A stretch of 11,633 bases of DNA from Bacteroidota bacterium (GCA_004322375.1 SCUC01000293.1:1-11633); one strand, 5' to 3'; shown: positions 1-7,588, numbered from the stretch's first letter. A program made the numbers and translations. The notes: generated from the letters alone by a model not told the origin.

Positions 1-198
1 GGAGAAGTCTGCGAACTGTAAGCACGCCATCCGTGCGTACGAATCCGCGCTGAAGGTGAGCACGTTGGAGGAGTTCCCGATGGATTATGCCATGACGCAA
101 AACAATCTTGGGAATGCGTACAGCACGTTAGCGGAGGTGGAGGAGAAGTCTGCGAACTGTAAGCACGCCATCCGTGCGTACGAATCCGCGCTGAAGGT
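1..198 (+). repeat. 57-bp exact direct repeat inside the TPR gene
   Basis: Bases 1-57 and 142-198 are identical. The spacing is 141 bases, exactly 47 codons, so the copies are successive TPR units in frame. Identity at every position, including synonymous sites, points to recent duplication or gene conversion rather than old repeats kept only by protein selection. The array probably continues left of the window. Confidence 0.93.
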
Positions 199-283
199 TT
201 TTAGCAAAGAGGAGTTTCCTGAAGTTTATCCACTCATAATTGCCAATTATAAGAACGTTTTATCTTATTGTCAGCAATCTTAA
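2..283 (+). CDS. TPR-repeat protein, C-terminal end (5' partial)
   Basis: The reading frame is open from base 2 to the TAA at 281-283, giving 93 residues; the true start lies left of the window. The translation holds tetratricopeptide repeats with a 47-residue period: the motif NNLGNAYSTLAEVEEKSANC is followed by KHAIRAYESALKV, then an EEFPMDYAMTQ linker. These are the paired helices of a TPR superhelix, a scaffold that binds other proteins. The last repeat diverges (EEFPEVYPLIIANYKNVLSYC) and acts as a C-terminal cap, so the gene ends naturally. A GTG at 56 is only an internal codon. No catalytic domain is visible in this fragment, so the partner and role are unknown. Base composition changes sharply inside the gene: about 58% GC in the repeat part and about 33% GC in the cap. 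Confidence 0.88.
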   Translation, partial: EKSANCKHAIRAYESALKVSTLEEFPMDYAMTQNNLGNAYSTLAEVEEKSANCKHAIRAYESALKVFSKEEFPEVYPLIIANYKNVLSYCQQS

Positions 284-332
284 ATAGAGCTGCTCTTTTG
301 TTCTTTTTCTTACAAAAGATTATTTTTAAGTT

Positions 333-602
333 ATGATTACCGAAGAAGAAAAAAATATTATCAGGCGTTGCGCTGAAAAGTATCAGGTGAAAGAGGTATT
401 TTTGTTTGGTTCATCACTTGGCAACCCGGACGAAGCAAATGACATAGACCTTGCTGTGCGTGGTATCAAGCCGGCTCTTTTTTTTCGTTTTTACGGCGAT
501 TTATTTTTCTTATTGTCCAAGCCAGTGGATTTAGTTCCGCTTGATATTCCAACACCATTCACAGAATATGTGTTTAAGCATGCGCTGAGAATCTATGGGT
601 AA
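333..602 (+). CDS. MNT-domain nucleotidyltransferase, MntA-type antitoxin
   Basis: This 89-residue protein is a minimal nucleotidyltransferase of the DNA polymerase beta superfamily. The signature is FGSSLGNPDEANDIDLAV: Gly26-Ser27, then Asp37 and Asp39 for metal binding, with a third acid at Asp66 in PVDLV. In MntA/HepT systems such enzymes transfer AMP from ATP onto the HEPN toxin and silence it; that role is inferred here from the next gene. The classic signature is GS-x10-DxD, but here the spacing is x9, a shorter loop. Length is typical of free-standing MNT proteins. ATG 333 is the only sensible start and has no Shine-Dalgarno. Its stop overlaps the following start by 8 bases, implying coupled translation. 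The gene is AT-rich compared with pyrF. An orphan nucleotidyltransferase with another target is possible. Confidence 0.85.
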   Translation: MITEEEKNIIRRCAEKYQVKEVFLFGSSLGNPDEANDIDLAVRGIKPALFFRFYGDLFFLLSKPVDLVPLDIPTPFTEYVFKHALRIYG

Positions 603-987
603 TTTCAGCGAGATCTACCTCATTGAACGGCAGAATGTTGAGCGTACGTTGAATTCAATGCAAGAATTATTGAAAACTCCACTGTCAAATCCTGAATATA
701 ACACTTCGTTACTCGCGTTGTATCTGCATAATTTCTATAACAGTATCGAAAATATTTTAGTAAGGTTACTCAAGGAATTAGGCTATTCAATCAAGCAATC
801 GGGTTCATGGCATAAAGATTTGATAGAGCTAGCTGTTTCTTCCAATGTTATTACGGAAAATCTAGGAAGCGAGTTGAGGAGATATTTAACTTTCCGACAT
901 TATTTTATTCATTCGTATGCGTTTTTACTGAACGAGAATTTTGTTCTTACGTTGGCAGTAGATGCGAATAACATAGGAGGGATTTAG
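595..987 (+). CDS. HEPN-like protein, HepT-type toxin partner of the MNT gene
   Basis: The product has 130 residues, mostly helical, and starts at ATG 595 inside the last codons of the MNT gene. Near the C-terminus it carries FRHYFIHSYAF: Arg101, His106 and Tyr108 fit the R-x4-H-x-Y motif of HepT toxins. In characterised HepT the Arg and His form the RNase active site of a dimer, and the Tyr is the residue AMPylated by MntA. The N-terminal helices (NVERTLNSMQELL, LALYLHNFYNSIENIL) match the HEPN four-helix layout by eye. A metal-independent RNase acting on tRNA or other cellular RNA, held in check by the upstream gene, is the likely role. Assignment rests on the motif, size and gene pairing; overall similarity to known HepT was not tested. 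Confidence 0.75.
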   Translation: MGNFSEIYLIERQNVERTLNSMQELLKTPLSNPEYNTSLLALYLHNFYNSIENILVRLLKELGYSIKQSGSWHKDLIELAVSSNVITENLGSELRRYLTFRHYFIHSYAFLLNENFVLTLAVDANNIGGI

Positions 988-1085
988 TTGAAAGCGTTGA
1001 ACAAAACTATTCATAAATATTTTAAATGACCTGGCGATACACACGTGACACTGTTTCTGGTATGAAGCAAAAAACTATGACGTAT

Positions 1086-1109
1086 ATCCTGAATCTTACA
1101 TCCTGAATC
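1086..1109 (+). repeat. Short direct repeat upstream of pyrF
   Basis: The 10-mer atcctgaatc occurs at 1086-1095 and again at 1100-1109, a period of 14 bases, ending 7 bases before the pyrF start. It resembles the degenerate short-period repeats found in other gaps of this window. The rest of the 988-1116 gap shows no gene and no clear promoter. Confidence 0.6.
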
Positions 1110-1116
1110 AATTGAT

Positions 1117-1941
1117 ATGATACCATTTCTCCAAAAGCTAAAACACATCCAGCGGAAAAACAACTCTCTTCTCTGCATCGGGCTTGATACCGACGTGATG
1201 AAGGTGCCGGAATTTTTGTACAAGTATGAAGACCCGCAGTACGAGTTCAACCGGCTTATCATTGACGCAACGAAAGATTTGGTTTGCGCGTATAAGCTGA
1301 ACATCGCGTTTTATGAATCGGTGGGTGAGCATAGCTGGTACACGATTCATCACACGCTGGCGCGAATACCGGAAGAAATAGTCACGATTGGCGATGGGAA
1401 ACGGGGCGATATTGGAAGCAGCGCGGAGAAACAAGCGCATAGCTTATGTTATGATTGGGAGTTTGCCGGAACGACCGTCAATCCGTATATGGGGAAGGAT
1501 GCGGTGGAGCCGTTTATGAAAAGAAAAGACCAGTGCGCGTTCGTGCTTGCCATAACATCGAATAAGGGAGCAAAGGATTTTCAATACCTGAAAGCAAAAG
1601 GAAAGCCGTTGTACGAACATGTTGTTCTTCAAGCGAAGAAATGGAATACGAAAAAGAACGTCGGGCTTGTGGTAGGGGCAACGAAGCCGGAAGATTTGAA
1701 AAGAGTACGCAAGATTGTTCCCACGATGCCGATACTTATCCCCGGCATTGGCGCACAAAAAGGAAATCTTGAGGCGACTGTTCGCTACGGCTGCGATAAG
1801 AACGGCGAGCTGGCAATTATCAATGTCGGGCGGGGCGTTATTTACGCCGGTTCAGGAGATGAGTTCGCCGATAAAGCCCGCGCCTCTGCATTGAAGTACA
1901 GGGAACAAATCAATAACTACCGGCAAAAATATTTTGGATAG
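1117..1941 (+). CDS. pyrF: Orotidine-5'-phosphate decarboxylase, type 2
   Basis: This enzyme decarboxylates orotidine 5'-monophosphate to UMP, the last step of de novo pyrimidine synthesis, in the cytosol. The 274-residue TIM barrel has CIGLDTD at 20-26 (Asp24), AYKLNIAFYE at 58-67 (Lys60), the catalytic DGKRGDIG at 93-100 (Asp93, Lys95, Asp98), the phosphate-binding PGIGAQ at 209-214 and NVGRGVIYA at 236-244 (Arg239). The length and the DGKRGDIG form mark the longer, mycobacterial-like type 2 subfamily rather than the roughly 230-residue type 1 enzymes. ATG 1117 gives the expected N-terminus, MIPFLQKLKHIQRKNNSLLCIGLD; no Shine-Dalgarno precedes it. No other pyrimidine gene is adjacent, so it appears to be a stand-alone gene. 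All key residues are present and it should be active. Confidence 0.97.
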   Translation: MIPFLQKLKHIQRKNNSLLCIGLDTDVMKVPEFLYKYEDPQYEFNRLIIDATKDLVCAYKLNIAFYESVGEHSWYTIHHTLARIPEEIVTIGDGKRGDIGSSAEKQAHSLCYDWEFAGTTVNPYMGKDAVEPFMKRKDQCAFVLAITSNKGAKDFQYLKAKGKPLYEHVVLQAKKWNTKKNVGLVVGATKPEDLKRVRKIVPTMPILIPGIGAQKGNLEATVRYGCDKNGELAIINVGRGVIYAGSGDEFADKARASALKYREQINNYRQKYFG

Positions 1942-1950
1942 AAGGGAAAA

Positions 1951-2480
1951 TTCTAAATCCTAATATCGAAACTCTAAACAAAATGTTACTTTCGAAAAGA
2001 TGAAAACCCCGCGGATAACTGTGCTTTTTACGAAAAGCTCAACGGTATTCTAAAAACTCTTCGGTGTCATTCCGTACCCTGACCATAGCAATTGCAAAAA
2101 TAATTTCCATTTTAATAAAATAAAAAAAGAACTATTTCAACATTAACCGAAACATACGTTTTCTCGACTCTAACTCACCCTAAATCCCTCTCTTACAAAG
2201 AGAGGGACTTTCCGCAACTATGTTTTGATTAGCCCCTTCTCTTTCCAAGAGAAGGGGTTGGGGATGAGTTCGGTAGGTTAAGCGGAGATGAGCTATTATA
2301 GAAAAGAATTATAGAGCCGATTATCCAATGTTGTAGAAACTTTTGCTATAGCTATTGTCAAGGTGAGTCCACCGAGGCGGAAAAGCACTCTGAGTTTTTG
2401 GGCGCCGCCATAAAAAAAGATTTTGAACATTAGAATTTGTCATTTTGTTTAGTATTTAGAATTTCGAGATTGGAAATTTT
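1951..2480. repeat. Nested imperfect inverted repeats filling the pyrF-DUF2851 spacer
   Basis: The 1942-2517 spacer has no credible gene. It is organised symmetrically. The outer arms, about 1953-1985 and 2441-2479, are inverted copies of an AT-rich motif (ctaaacaaaatg on the left, cattttgtttag on the right, each continuing into a tttcga-containing stretch). Inside them, 2076-2099 and 2341-2364 are inverted copies matching at 20 of 24 positions by hand alignment. A further short pair is 2051-2059 (aaaaactc core) with 2392-2399 (gagttttt). The centre is the double hairpin at 2172-2270. This may be a decayed palindromic mobile element or several small elements inserted into one another; no transposase is present. 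Confidence 0.6.
2172..2270. repeat. Double-hairpin repetitive element (REP/MITE-like)
   Basis: There are two strong hairpins about 26 bases apart. The first pairs ccctctctt (2186-2194) with aagagaggg (2198-2206) around a 3-base loop. The second pairs ccccttctctt (2233-2243) with aagagaagggg (2247-2257), also with a 3-base loop. The two halves are roughly inverted copies of each other: the outer ends are aactcaccc (2172-2180) and ggggatgagtt (2260-2270). Paired hairpins of this kind within inverted ends are typical of short dispersed intergenic elements mobilised in trans. The element could also act as a terminator for pyrF transcripts, but there is no U-rich tract after either stem. Confidence 0.75.
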
Positions 2481-2517
2481 TATACGAATATGACCGTAAC
2501 TCTTTATCATTTCCACT

Positions 2518-4047
2518 ATGCCCCGTAAATCCCCATCTCACAATGTCCCGGAACGCTTCCTGAAGCAGCTCTGGAAGCATCAAAACTTCGCGACGGATAT
2601 TCTACGCACCACCGACGACCGTAAAATCGAAATTCTGCAACCGGGTACGCCAAATTTTGATGGCGGACCGGATTTTCAGAACGCGAAAGTTCGAATTGGA
2701 GGCGTGGTCTATCGAGGGGACGTCGAGCTTCATCAGAATTTTGACGATTGGGTGAAGCATTCCCACCATAGAGACCCGAATTATAACAGGGTCATTCTTC
2801 ATGTTGTCTTCAGGGCTGAACGCTTAAACGCCGCAACGACGACTGCAAGCCAGCGGGAAATTCCGGCGCTGGTGCTGGAACATTATTTAACATCATCATT
2901 CCGCGAACTTTGGGAAACAATGATTTTAGATGAACGTTCCGAGCGGTTAACCAACATCAAGTGTTTCGACCTGAATGAGGATGTTCCGTCTGAAATGCTG
3001 CAACGGTGGTTGAACAAGCTTGCCATTGAGCGAATTGAGCTGAAGATGCGCCGATTTGAGGAGAGGCTCAAAGAATTGATTGATGAGCAACGATTGTTTT
3101 TGAAGGAGCCGCCACGTTACGGAGAAATTCCCTTCGGAATTAACCCGGAAGATTTGCCTGTGCCTGTTCAACTGTACACAACGAGAGATTTCAGCAATGC
3201 ACATCTGTGGGAACAGCTGATTTATGAAGGGTATATGGAAGCGCTCGGGTACTCCAAAAATCAAGAGCCGTTTGTGAAAGTCGCTCGAAGCGTTCCTCTT
3301 CACCGGATGATGGAAAGAGTAGGAAACACTGACGAACAGGAACTTGCTATTGAAGCCATGCTGTTCGGAATCTCAGGATTGCTCTCCTCTTCCGGCAGAA
3401 AGGATGACGACCAAAGCAAAAAGCACGTTGCGCTATTGCAGGAGCGATGGAAAGCATTTCGAACGCAATACCGGGGCGAGGTTTGCCATGAAAGTGAATG
3501 GCAATTTTTCCGGTTGAGGCCCGAGAATTTCCCAACTGTGCGCATTGCAGGAGCGGCTATTCTCATCAAGCGGCAATTGCAACAACGGCTGCTCAAATCA
3601 TTAATTCGGATTTTGAAAAATGACGGCTTACGAATCAAAGAAAAGTATCAAGAACTCATCAACCTGTTTGAGGTGAACGCGGAAGGGTATTGGTCGTCGC
3701 ATTATCGTTTTGGGGAACAGGCAAAGAAACCCCTGACGAAACTTGTTGGCAATGCGCGAGCGGATGAAATTCTTCAAAATGTCGTTGTGCCAATCTGCTT
3801 TCTTTACGCGCGAACGTTTAAGGATAAGGACGTTCGCAATGCCACATTAGATGTATTTGACCATTGTCTCCCTTCGAGCGATAATTCAATCTTACGCACG
3901 ATGAACGAGCAGCTTATCAAGGATAAGCTCAAGCTGAAGAACGCGAAGCTCCAGCAAGGAGCGCTACAATTATATAAGTTTTATTGCGCGGAAGAAAAGT
4001 GCGGGGAGTGCGCGGTGGGGAAAGTGGTGTTTATAAAAGAAGGGTAG
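2518..4047 (+). CDS. DUF2851 family protein
   Basis: This 509-residue protein matches the DUF2851 family, found mainly in Bacteroidetes and Chlorobi; its function is not established. The conserved N-terminal block is clear: NFDGGPDFQNAKVRIGG (46-62), GDVELH (67-72), DDW (76-78), His81/His83/His84, then DP (86-87) and YNRVILHVV (89-97). The C-terminus has a cysteine cluster Cys490-x4-Cys495-x2-Cys498 just before the end, as I recall for family members, possibly a metal site. No signal peptide or membrane segment is seen, so it is probably cytoplasmic. The order PDF, then DVELH, recalls the acid-acid-x-Lys layout of PD-(D/E)xK nucleases, but the lysine is replaced by His; that is speculation. 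ATG 2518 follows an AT-rich leader with no Shine-Dalgarno. It appears to be monocistronic and converges on the DUF4175 gene. Confidence 0.88.
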   Translation: MPRKSPSHNVPERFLKQLWKHQNFATDILRTTDDRKIEILQPGTPNFDGGPDFQNAKVRIGGVVYRGDVELHQNFDDWVKHSHHRDPNYNRVILHVVFRAERLNAATTTASQREIPALVLEHYLTSSFRELWETMILDERSERLTNIKCFDLNEDVPSEMLQRWLNKLAIERIELKMRRFEERLKELIDEQRLFLKEPPRYGEIPFGINPEDLPVPVQLYTTRDFSNAHLWEQLIYEGYMEALGYSKNQEPFVKVARSVPLHRMMERVGNTDEQELAIEAMLFGISGLLSSSGRKDDDQSKKHVALLQERWKAFRTQYRGEVCHESEWQFFRLRPENFPTVRIAGAAILIKRQLQQRLLKSLIRILKNDGLRIKEKYQELINLFEVNAEGYWSSHYRFGEQAKKPLTKLVGNARADEILQNVVVPICFLYARTFKDKDVRNATLDVFDHCLPSSDNSILRTMNEQLIKDKLKLKNAKLQQGALQLYKFYCAEEKCGECAVGKVVFIKEG

Positions 4048-4138
4048 TTCTAAAAACTAAGCACATTGTATTTTAAACACAGAGAGCGCAAAAAAACAGA
4101 GAGTTACGCGGAGAAATATTGAATTTTTAGAACTACCC
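4042..4138. repeat. 15-bp perfect inverted repeat between converging genes
   Basis: Bases 4042-4056 (gggtagttctaaaaa) are the exact reverse complement of 4124-4138. The left arm contains the DUF2851 stop codon. The 67-base interior is a degenerate short-period sequence with acagagag-type units (acacagagagcg at about 4078, acagagag at about 4096). The layout suggests a small MITE-like insertion that supplied the end of the reading frame. As a terminator the loop is long and neither side has a T-tract. Confidence 0.7.
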
Positions 4139-4162
4139 CTTCATTGAAATATCTGATCCAAC

Positions 4163-7100
4163 TTACTGTATCTCTTCCTTCTCTAATTGCTCGAAATACT
4201 TTCGTATTAAATCTTCGTAATCTTTAGTGTACTTTCCTTCTAAGACTTTGAGAAGTTCCTCGCGGAGCTTATTTTTACCTTCCTGCGTAGTGAGATCAAT
4301 ATCTGCTGGACTTGCATGGTCGTAATTTTTTCCGGCTTCTGCACGGCGGCGTTTTTCAAAATCTTTTTCACGAAGAGAACGCTGCGAGTCGAGCAGGCGC
4401 GAGAGAATTCGTTCTTGTTTTTGTAATGTTTCAGGGTTGACGTCACCCTGCACTAAATCGGTTTGCACTTCTTGCATTTCCTGTGCGACACGGTCTAAAT
4501 CGCCGAGGAGCTTGCTGAACTCACCTGAATTTTTTGCTTCCTGAGCCAGTTGTTCAAGTGATTTTTGAAGAGCGGCTTGCTGTCCGCCAAGTCTCTGGTA
4601 TTCTGCTGCCTGTTCTGACGACATTCCAGCCTGACCGCCCATGCCCATTGCGTCCTGGGTGCCTTTATTGACATTGCCCTGCCCGCCTGCCATTTGCCCA
4701 AGCTGGCTCATCAATCCTGCCATTCCCATACCGCCGCCGCCTTTTCCCCCTTTCATCATTCCGCCTAACGCGTTTTGCATTTGCATTGCCGCACGGTTCA
4801 GCGAGCCCATCGCCTCGTTTTGATTTTGTCCCGCGCCCCCGGGATTACGATTTTCCATCTGTTCCATAGAGCTGCTCATCTGCTGCATCGCTTTGCCGAT
4901 TTCTTTCCCCATATCCGGGCTGACGGCGAAGGTCTTTTTTCCAAGCTCGCCCATCGCGTTTGCCACGTTGGTAAGGTCGCCGAGGATGTCGCTCTGTTGC
5001 TGTGTGTTTTCCCGGAACCGTTGTGAGTTCGGGTCAAGTCCTTTTGTATCGTCTTTTAATTCTTCCTGCCGCTTCGAGAGTTCCAGAACGTTATCTAATT
5101 GCTTTTTCATTTCGTTGACAATTTGCTGCATCTGCTTGCTCTGCAGAGATTTCTGGACTTGCTTCATTTGTTCAAGAAATTCCTCCATATCTTTTTCACT
5201 CTGCTCCTGGCTTGCCTGCGATTGCTGCATCTCTCCCGATTGCATCTGTTCAGCAGACTTTTGCATTTTGGAGGGAAGATTCTTTTGCTGCAATGACTGG
5301 TCTGCTTTTTTCATTTCATTGAGAGGCATTTCTTTCGGGAACTCTTCCATTTTTTCCGTCAGGTCGGAGGACTCCTTTTCTAATTGTTCCGCTTGCTGCT
5401 GTAAATCCTGCTGCTTCTTGGCAAGGTCTTGTTGCTTTTGCTTATCGTTGGATTTCGATTGCGAAGTTTGTTGTTGAAGCTGTTCCTGCTGCCTCAGCAT
5501 TTCCTCTGTGCGCTTCACAAGCTCGTCAATCTTTTGCTCGATGTGAATTCGCTTGAGCAATTCAATCATCCGCTCGAGGCTTTTGCGAAAGGCATCTTCG
5601 TTCGCTTTCAGTTGCTCCATCGCGCGTTGTTGCTCTTCCTGCGAAAGCTGTTGACCCTTCATTTTTTCCTGAAGCTTCTTTAAGGCTTCCATCAGTTCGG
5701 GCGAGCGAAGCTGCTCCAACAATTTTTGCATTTCAAGATATTTGTCGAGAGTTTTATCCGTTAGCAGCTTGTTTTCCTCCATTTTATTAACCATCTCATT
5801 CATTTTTGAGGAGGTTTCTTCGAGACGCTGTTTCATTGCCTCGTATCGCTTCACCATATCGTCGGCTTTCTTCTGCATTTGCCAATCGTTCTTGTTGGTC
5901 TTCTTCATTTCTCTTTGAAGCTGCTCGATATCTTTTGAAAGCTGCTCGGTTTCCTTGGCGACGCTTTGCATTGATTCAAGCGATTGCTGGTGCTGCTCGG
6001 AAACATCCGAGAAGACTTCTTCGAGCGAAGGGAAGCGGGCAAGGAACAACTCGCTCTTGCCTGATTTCGGTCCGTTGATGTTATCGTTATCGAACACTTC
6101 AACGTAGTAGGCAAGAATGTCTTCCGGCACAAGATTGAGCGAGGAGAGATTCCATTGGTACGGTACGTCGAAGGAGGTTTGGTTTAAACGCGCAAGAGGT
6201 AAATCAATAAATGAAAACTCTTCCGATGGCTGCTCGAATTTCGATTGTGCCAACCTGTACGCGAGCCTAAGCTTTGAAAATCCAAAATCATCTTTTATGG
6301 ACACAAGCAGGCTGACCACCATGCTTTCGTTGAGGTCAACATGCTTCCCCGGCTGAACGACTTCTACCGTGGGGAATTCATCGGGGATCATCCTGAGAGA
6401 ATATTCGATGGGGTCGGAGTTCTGCAAGCCGTTCATATCGGAAAGCAAGAAATGATACGAACGGTTTTGTTTCGCGATGAACGAAATATTGGCTTCCGTT
6501 CCCTCAACATTGAGAGGGAGCGAGGTAGAATCGCTAAACAAAAGTCCTGCAGAAGCAATTTCTTTGCTCGTGAGAAGCTTGAGGGCGAGGGATGTTCCTG
6601 GATAGACGCTGATATCCCCGGTGTTTTCATCCATCACCTTCACCGGAATGCGCGTGTAAGCAGGGGGAGTAACGGTGAACTGAAACGTCCGTATGAGCGG
6701 TCTATCCAGCACCGATATTTTGAATTTCCCGCTCGAAATATCCTCTGCGCTTGCGTAATACTCAGTCGAATTTTTTATGGCATCGAGCGCCGCCTGAAAC
6801 GCGCCGTCGGTTCCTCGTGTTAGAAGCTGCCTGTCAAATTCCGTTTGTCCCTCCATGCGGGTAAGAAGCTCGATTGATGTTACCGGTTTGCCGCTTGTGC
6901 GAATCGTGATGGGAACGGTTTCTCCCCTGACAACTTCAACGTTTCCGGGTTCAATGGTGAATTGAATCGGCAGCGGCGCCGCAAACGATTGGCTGTAATG
7001 GGACAGCCTGTAGAACGAATCGAGGAATCCCGACGGAGAAATGACGAACACGAGCATGAAAAGTGCGGCTCCGTACAAAAATATTTTTCTCATCTTGCGG

Positions 7101-7588
7101 AGGCGCGAATCGCTGATTGCATCGCGGAAATCAAGCGGCTGGATTTGCCGGTAGAGGTCGGTAAAGGAGGCGTCAATCAACGCGACGGAATAGAGTTGCC
7201 GCAGAAGGTCTTTTCGTTCATACATTTGAAGCGCGTCAATCAGCCTGTCATGAATCTGCGGGAAGTGCCTGCCGACCTTAACTGCCGTGGCGTGGTTTTC
7301 TTCCGGCTTCAAGAGGCCGAGCAGCCTGAGCAGAGGGCGCAAGGAGAAAACACCGGTTGCCCCAAGAACAACCACCGATACTATGACGGCAAGAAGCGTT
7401 CGCCCTGTCGTTTCAAACGAAAAAATCTGTTCAAGAATAATTGCGGCAAGAAATGCCGAAAAAGAAATCAGCAACGTAACGAGAGCGCCGTAGAACATCT
7501 GAAGACGGTGTTCTTTCCCCCGAACGGACTGGAGCCGTTCAATAATTTCGTTGTAGAATTTTGATTGATGTTCGTTGTTCAAACTCAT
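4163..7588 (-). CDS. DUF4175 family membrane-anchored coiled-coil protein
   Basis: This large protein of 1141 residues matches the DUF4175 family, whose role is unknown. The N-terminus has two membrane segments at about 32-56 and 64-91, and a third at about 168-185 (KIFLYGAALFMLVFVISPSGF). Residues about 200-515 look like beta-rich, immunoglobulin-like repeats (for example FTIEPGNVEVVRGETVPITI). From about 520 on lies a very long coiled coil rich in Gln, Lys, Glu and Met, interrupted at about 938-990 by a Gly/Met-rich linker (GGMMKGGKGGGGMGMAGLM), and followed by a charged helical tail. The start at 7588 gives the expected N-terminus. It is the second gene of a pair: DUF4159 ends 22 bases upstream on the same strand. 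Such pairs often sit near MoxR and DUF58 genes in Bacteroidetes, from memory, suggesting an envelope complex; those genes are not in this window. Confidence 0.9.
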   Translation of the reverse strand: MSLNNEHQSKFYNEIIERLQSVRGKEHRLQMFYGALVTLLISFSAFLAAIILEQIFSFETTGRTLLAVIVSVVVLGATGVFSLRPLLRLLGLLKPEENHATAVKVGRHFPQIHDRLIDALQMYERKDLLRQLYSVALIDASFTDLYRQIQPLDFRDAISDSRLRKMRKIFLYGAALFMLVFVISPSGFLDSFYRLSHYSQSFAAPLPIQFTIEPGNVEVVRGETVPITIRTSGKPVTSIELLTRMEGQTEFDRQLLTRGTDGAFQAALDAIKNSTEYYASAEDISSGKFKISVLDRPLIRTFQFTVTPPAYTRIPVKVMDENTGDISVYPGTSLALKLLTSKEIASAGLLFSDSTSLPLNVEGTEANISFIAKQNRSYHFLLSDMNGLQNSDPIEYSLRMIPDEFPTVEVVQPGKHVDLNESMVVSLLVSIKDDFGFSKLRLAYRLAQSKFEQPSEEFSFIDLPLARLNQTSFDVPYQWNLSSLNLVPEDILAYYVEVFDNDNINGPKSGKSELFLARFPSLEEVFSDVSEQHQQSLESMQSVAKETEQLSKDIEQLQREMKKTNKNDWQMQKKADDMVKRYEAMKQRLEETSSKMNEMVNKMEENKLLTDKTLDKYLEMQKLLEQLRSPELMEALKKLQEKMKGQQLSQEEQQRAMEQLKANEDAFRKSLERMIELLKRIHIEQKIDELVKRTEEMLRQQEQLQQQTSQSKSNDKQKQQDLAKKQQDLQQQAEQLEKESSDLTEKMEEFPKEMPLNEMKKADQSLQQKNLPSKMQKSAEQMQSGEMQQSQASQEQSEKDMEEFLEQMKQVQKSLQSKQMQQIVNEMKKQLDNVLELSKRQEELKDDTKGLDPNSQRFRENTQQQSDILGDLTNVANAMGELGKKTFAVSPDMGKEIGKAMQQMSSSMEQMENRNPGGAGQNQNEAMGSLNRAAMQMQNALGGMMKGGKGGGGMGMAGLMSQLGQMAGGQGNVNKGTQDAMGMGGQAGMSSEQAAEYQRLGGQQAALQKSLEQLAQEAKNSGEFSKLLGDLDRVAQEMQEVQTDLVQGDVNPETLQKQERILSRLLDSQRSLREKDFEKRRRAEAGKNYDHASPADIDLTTQEGKNKLREELLKVLEGKYTKDYEDLIRKYFEQLEKEEIQ

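Noticed and set aside
988..1029. A 13-codon frame starting at TTG 988, preceded by AGGAGG at 975-980.
   Set aside because: The AGGAGG is also coding sequence of the HEPN gene, the frame is very short, starts with TTG and has no recognisable sequence.
1011..1440. Two minus-strand frames of about 100 codons overlapping pyrF.
   Set aside because: pyrF is certain on the plus strand; these show no motif and no plausible start context.
2461..2517. Possible promoter upstream of DUF2851 (ttgg and tatacg-like boxes).
   Set aside because: The stretch is AT-rich and overlaps the outer inverted-repeat arm; no pair of boxes with proper spacing to either the sigma-70 or the Bacteroidetes consensus was convincing.
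4893..5477. A 194-codon plus-strand frame rich in Cys, Ser and Phe.
   Set aside because: It is the antisense shadow of the Gln/Lys/Glu-rich coiled coil of the DUF4175 gene; its skewed composition follows from that.
6962..7564. A 200-codon plus-strand frame opposite the N-terminus of DUF4175.
   Set aside because: It is antisense to a well-supported gene, with an Arg-rich, unstructured composition and no family resemblance.
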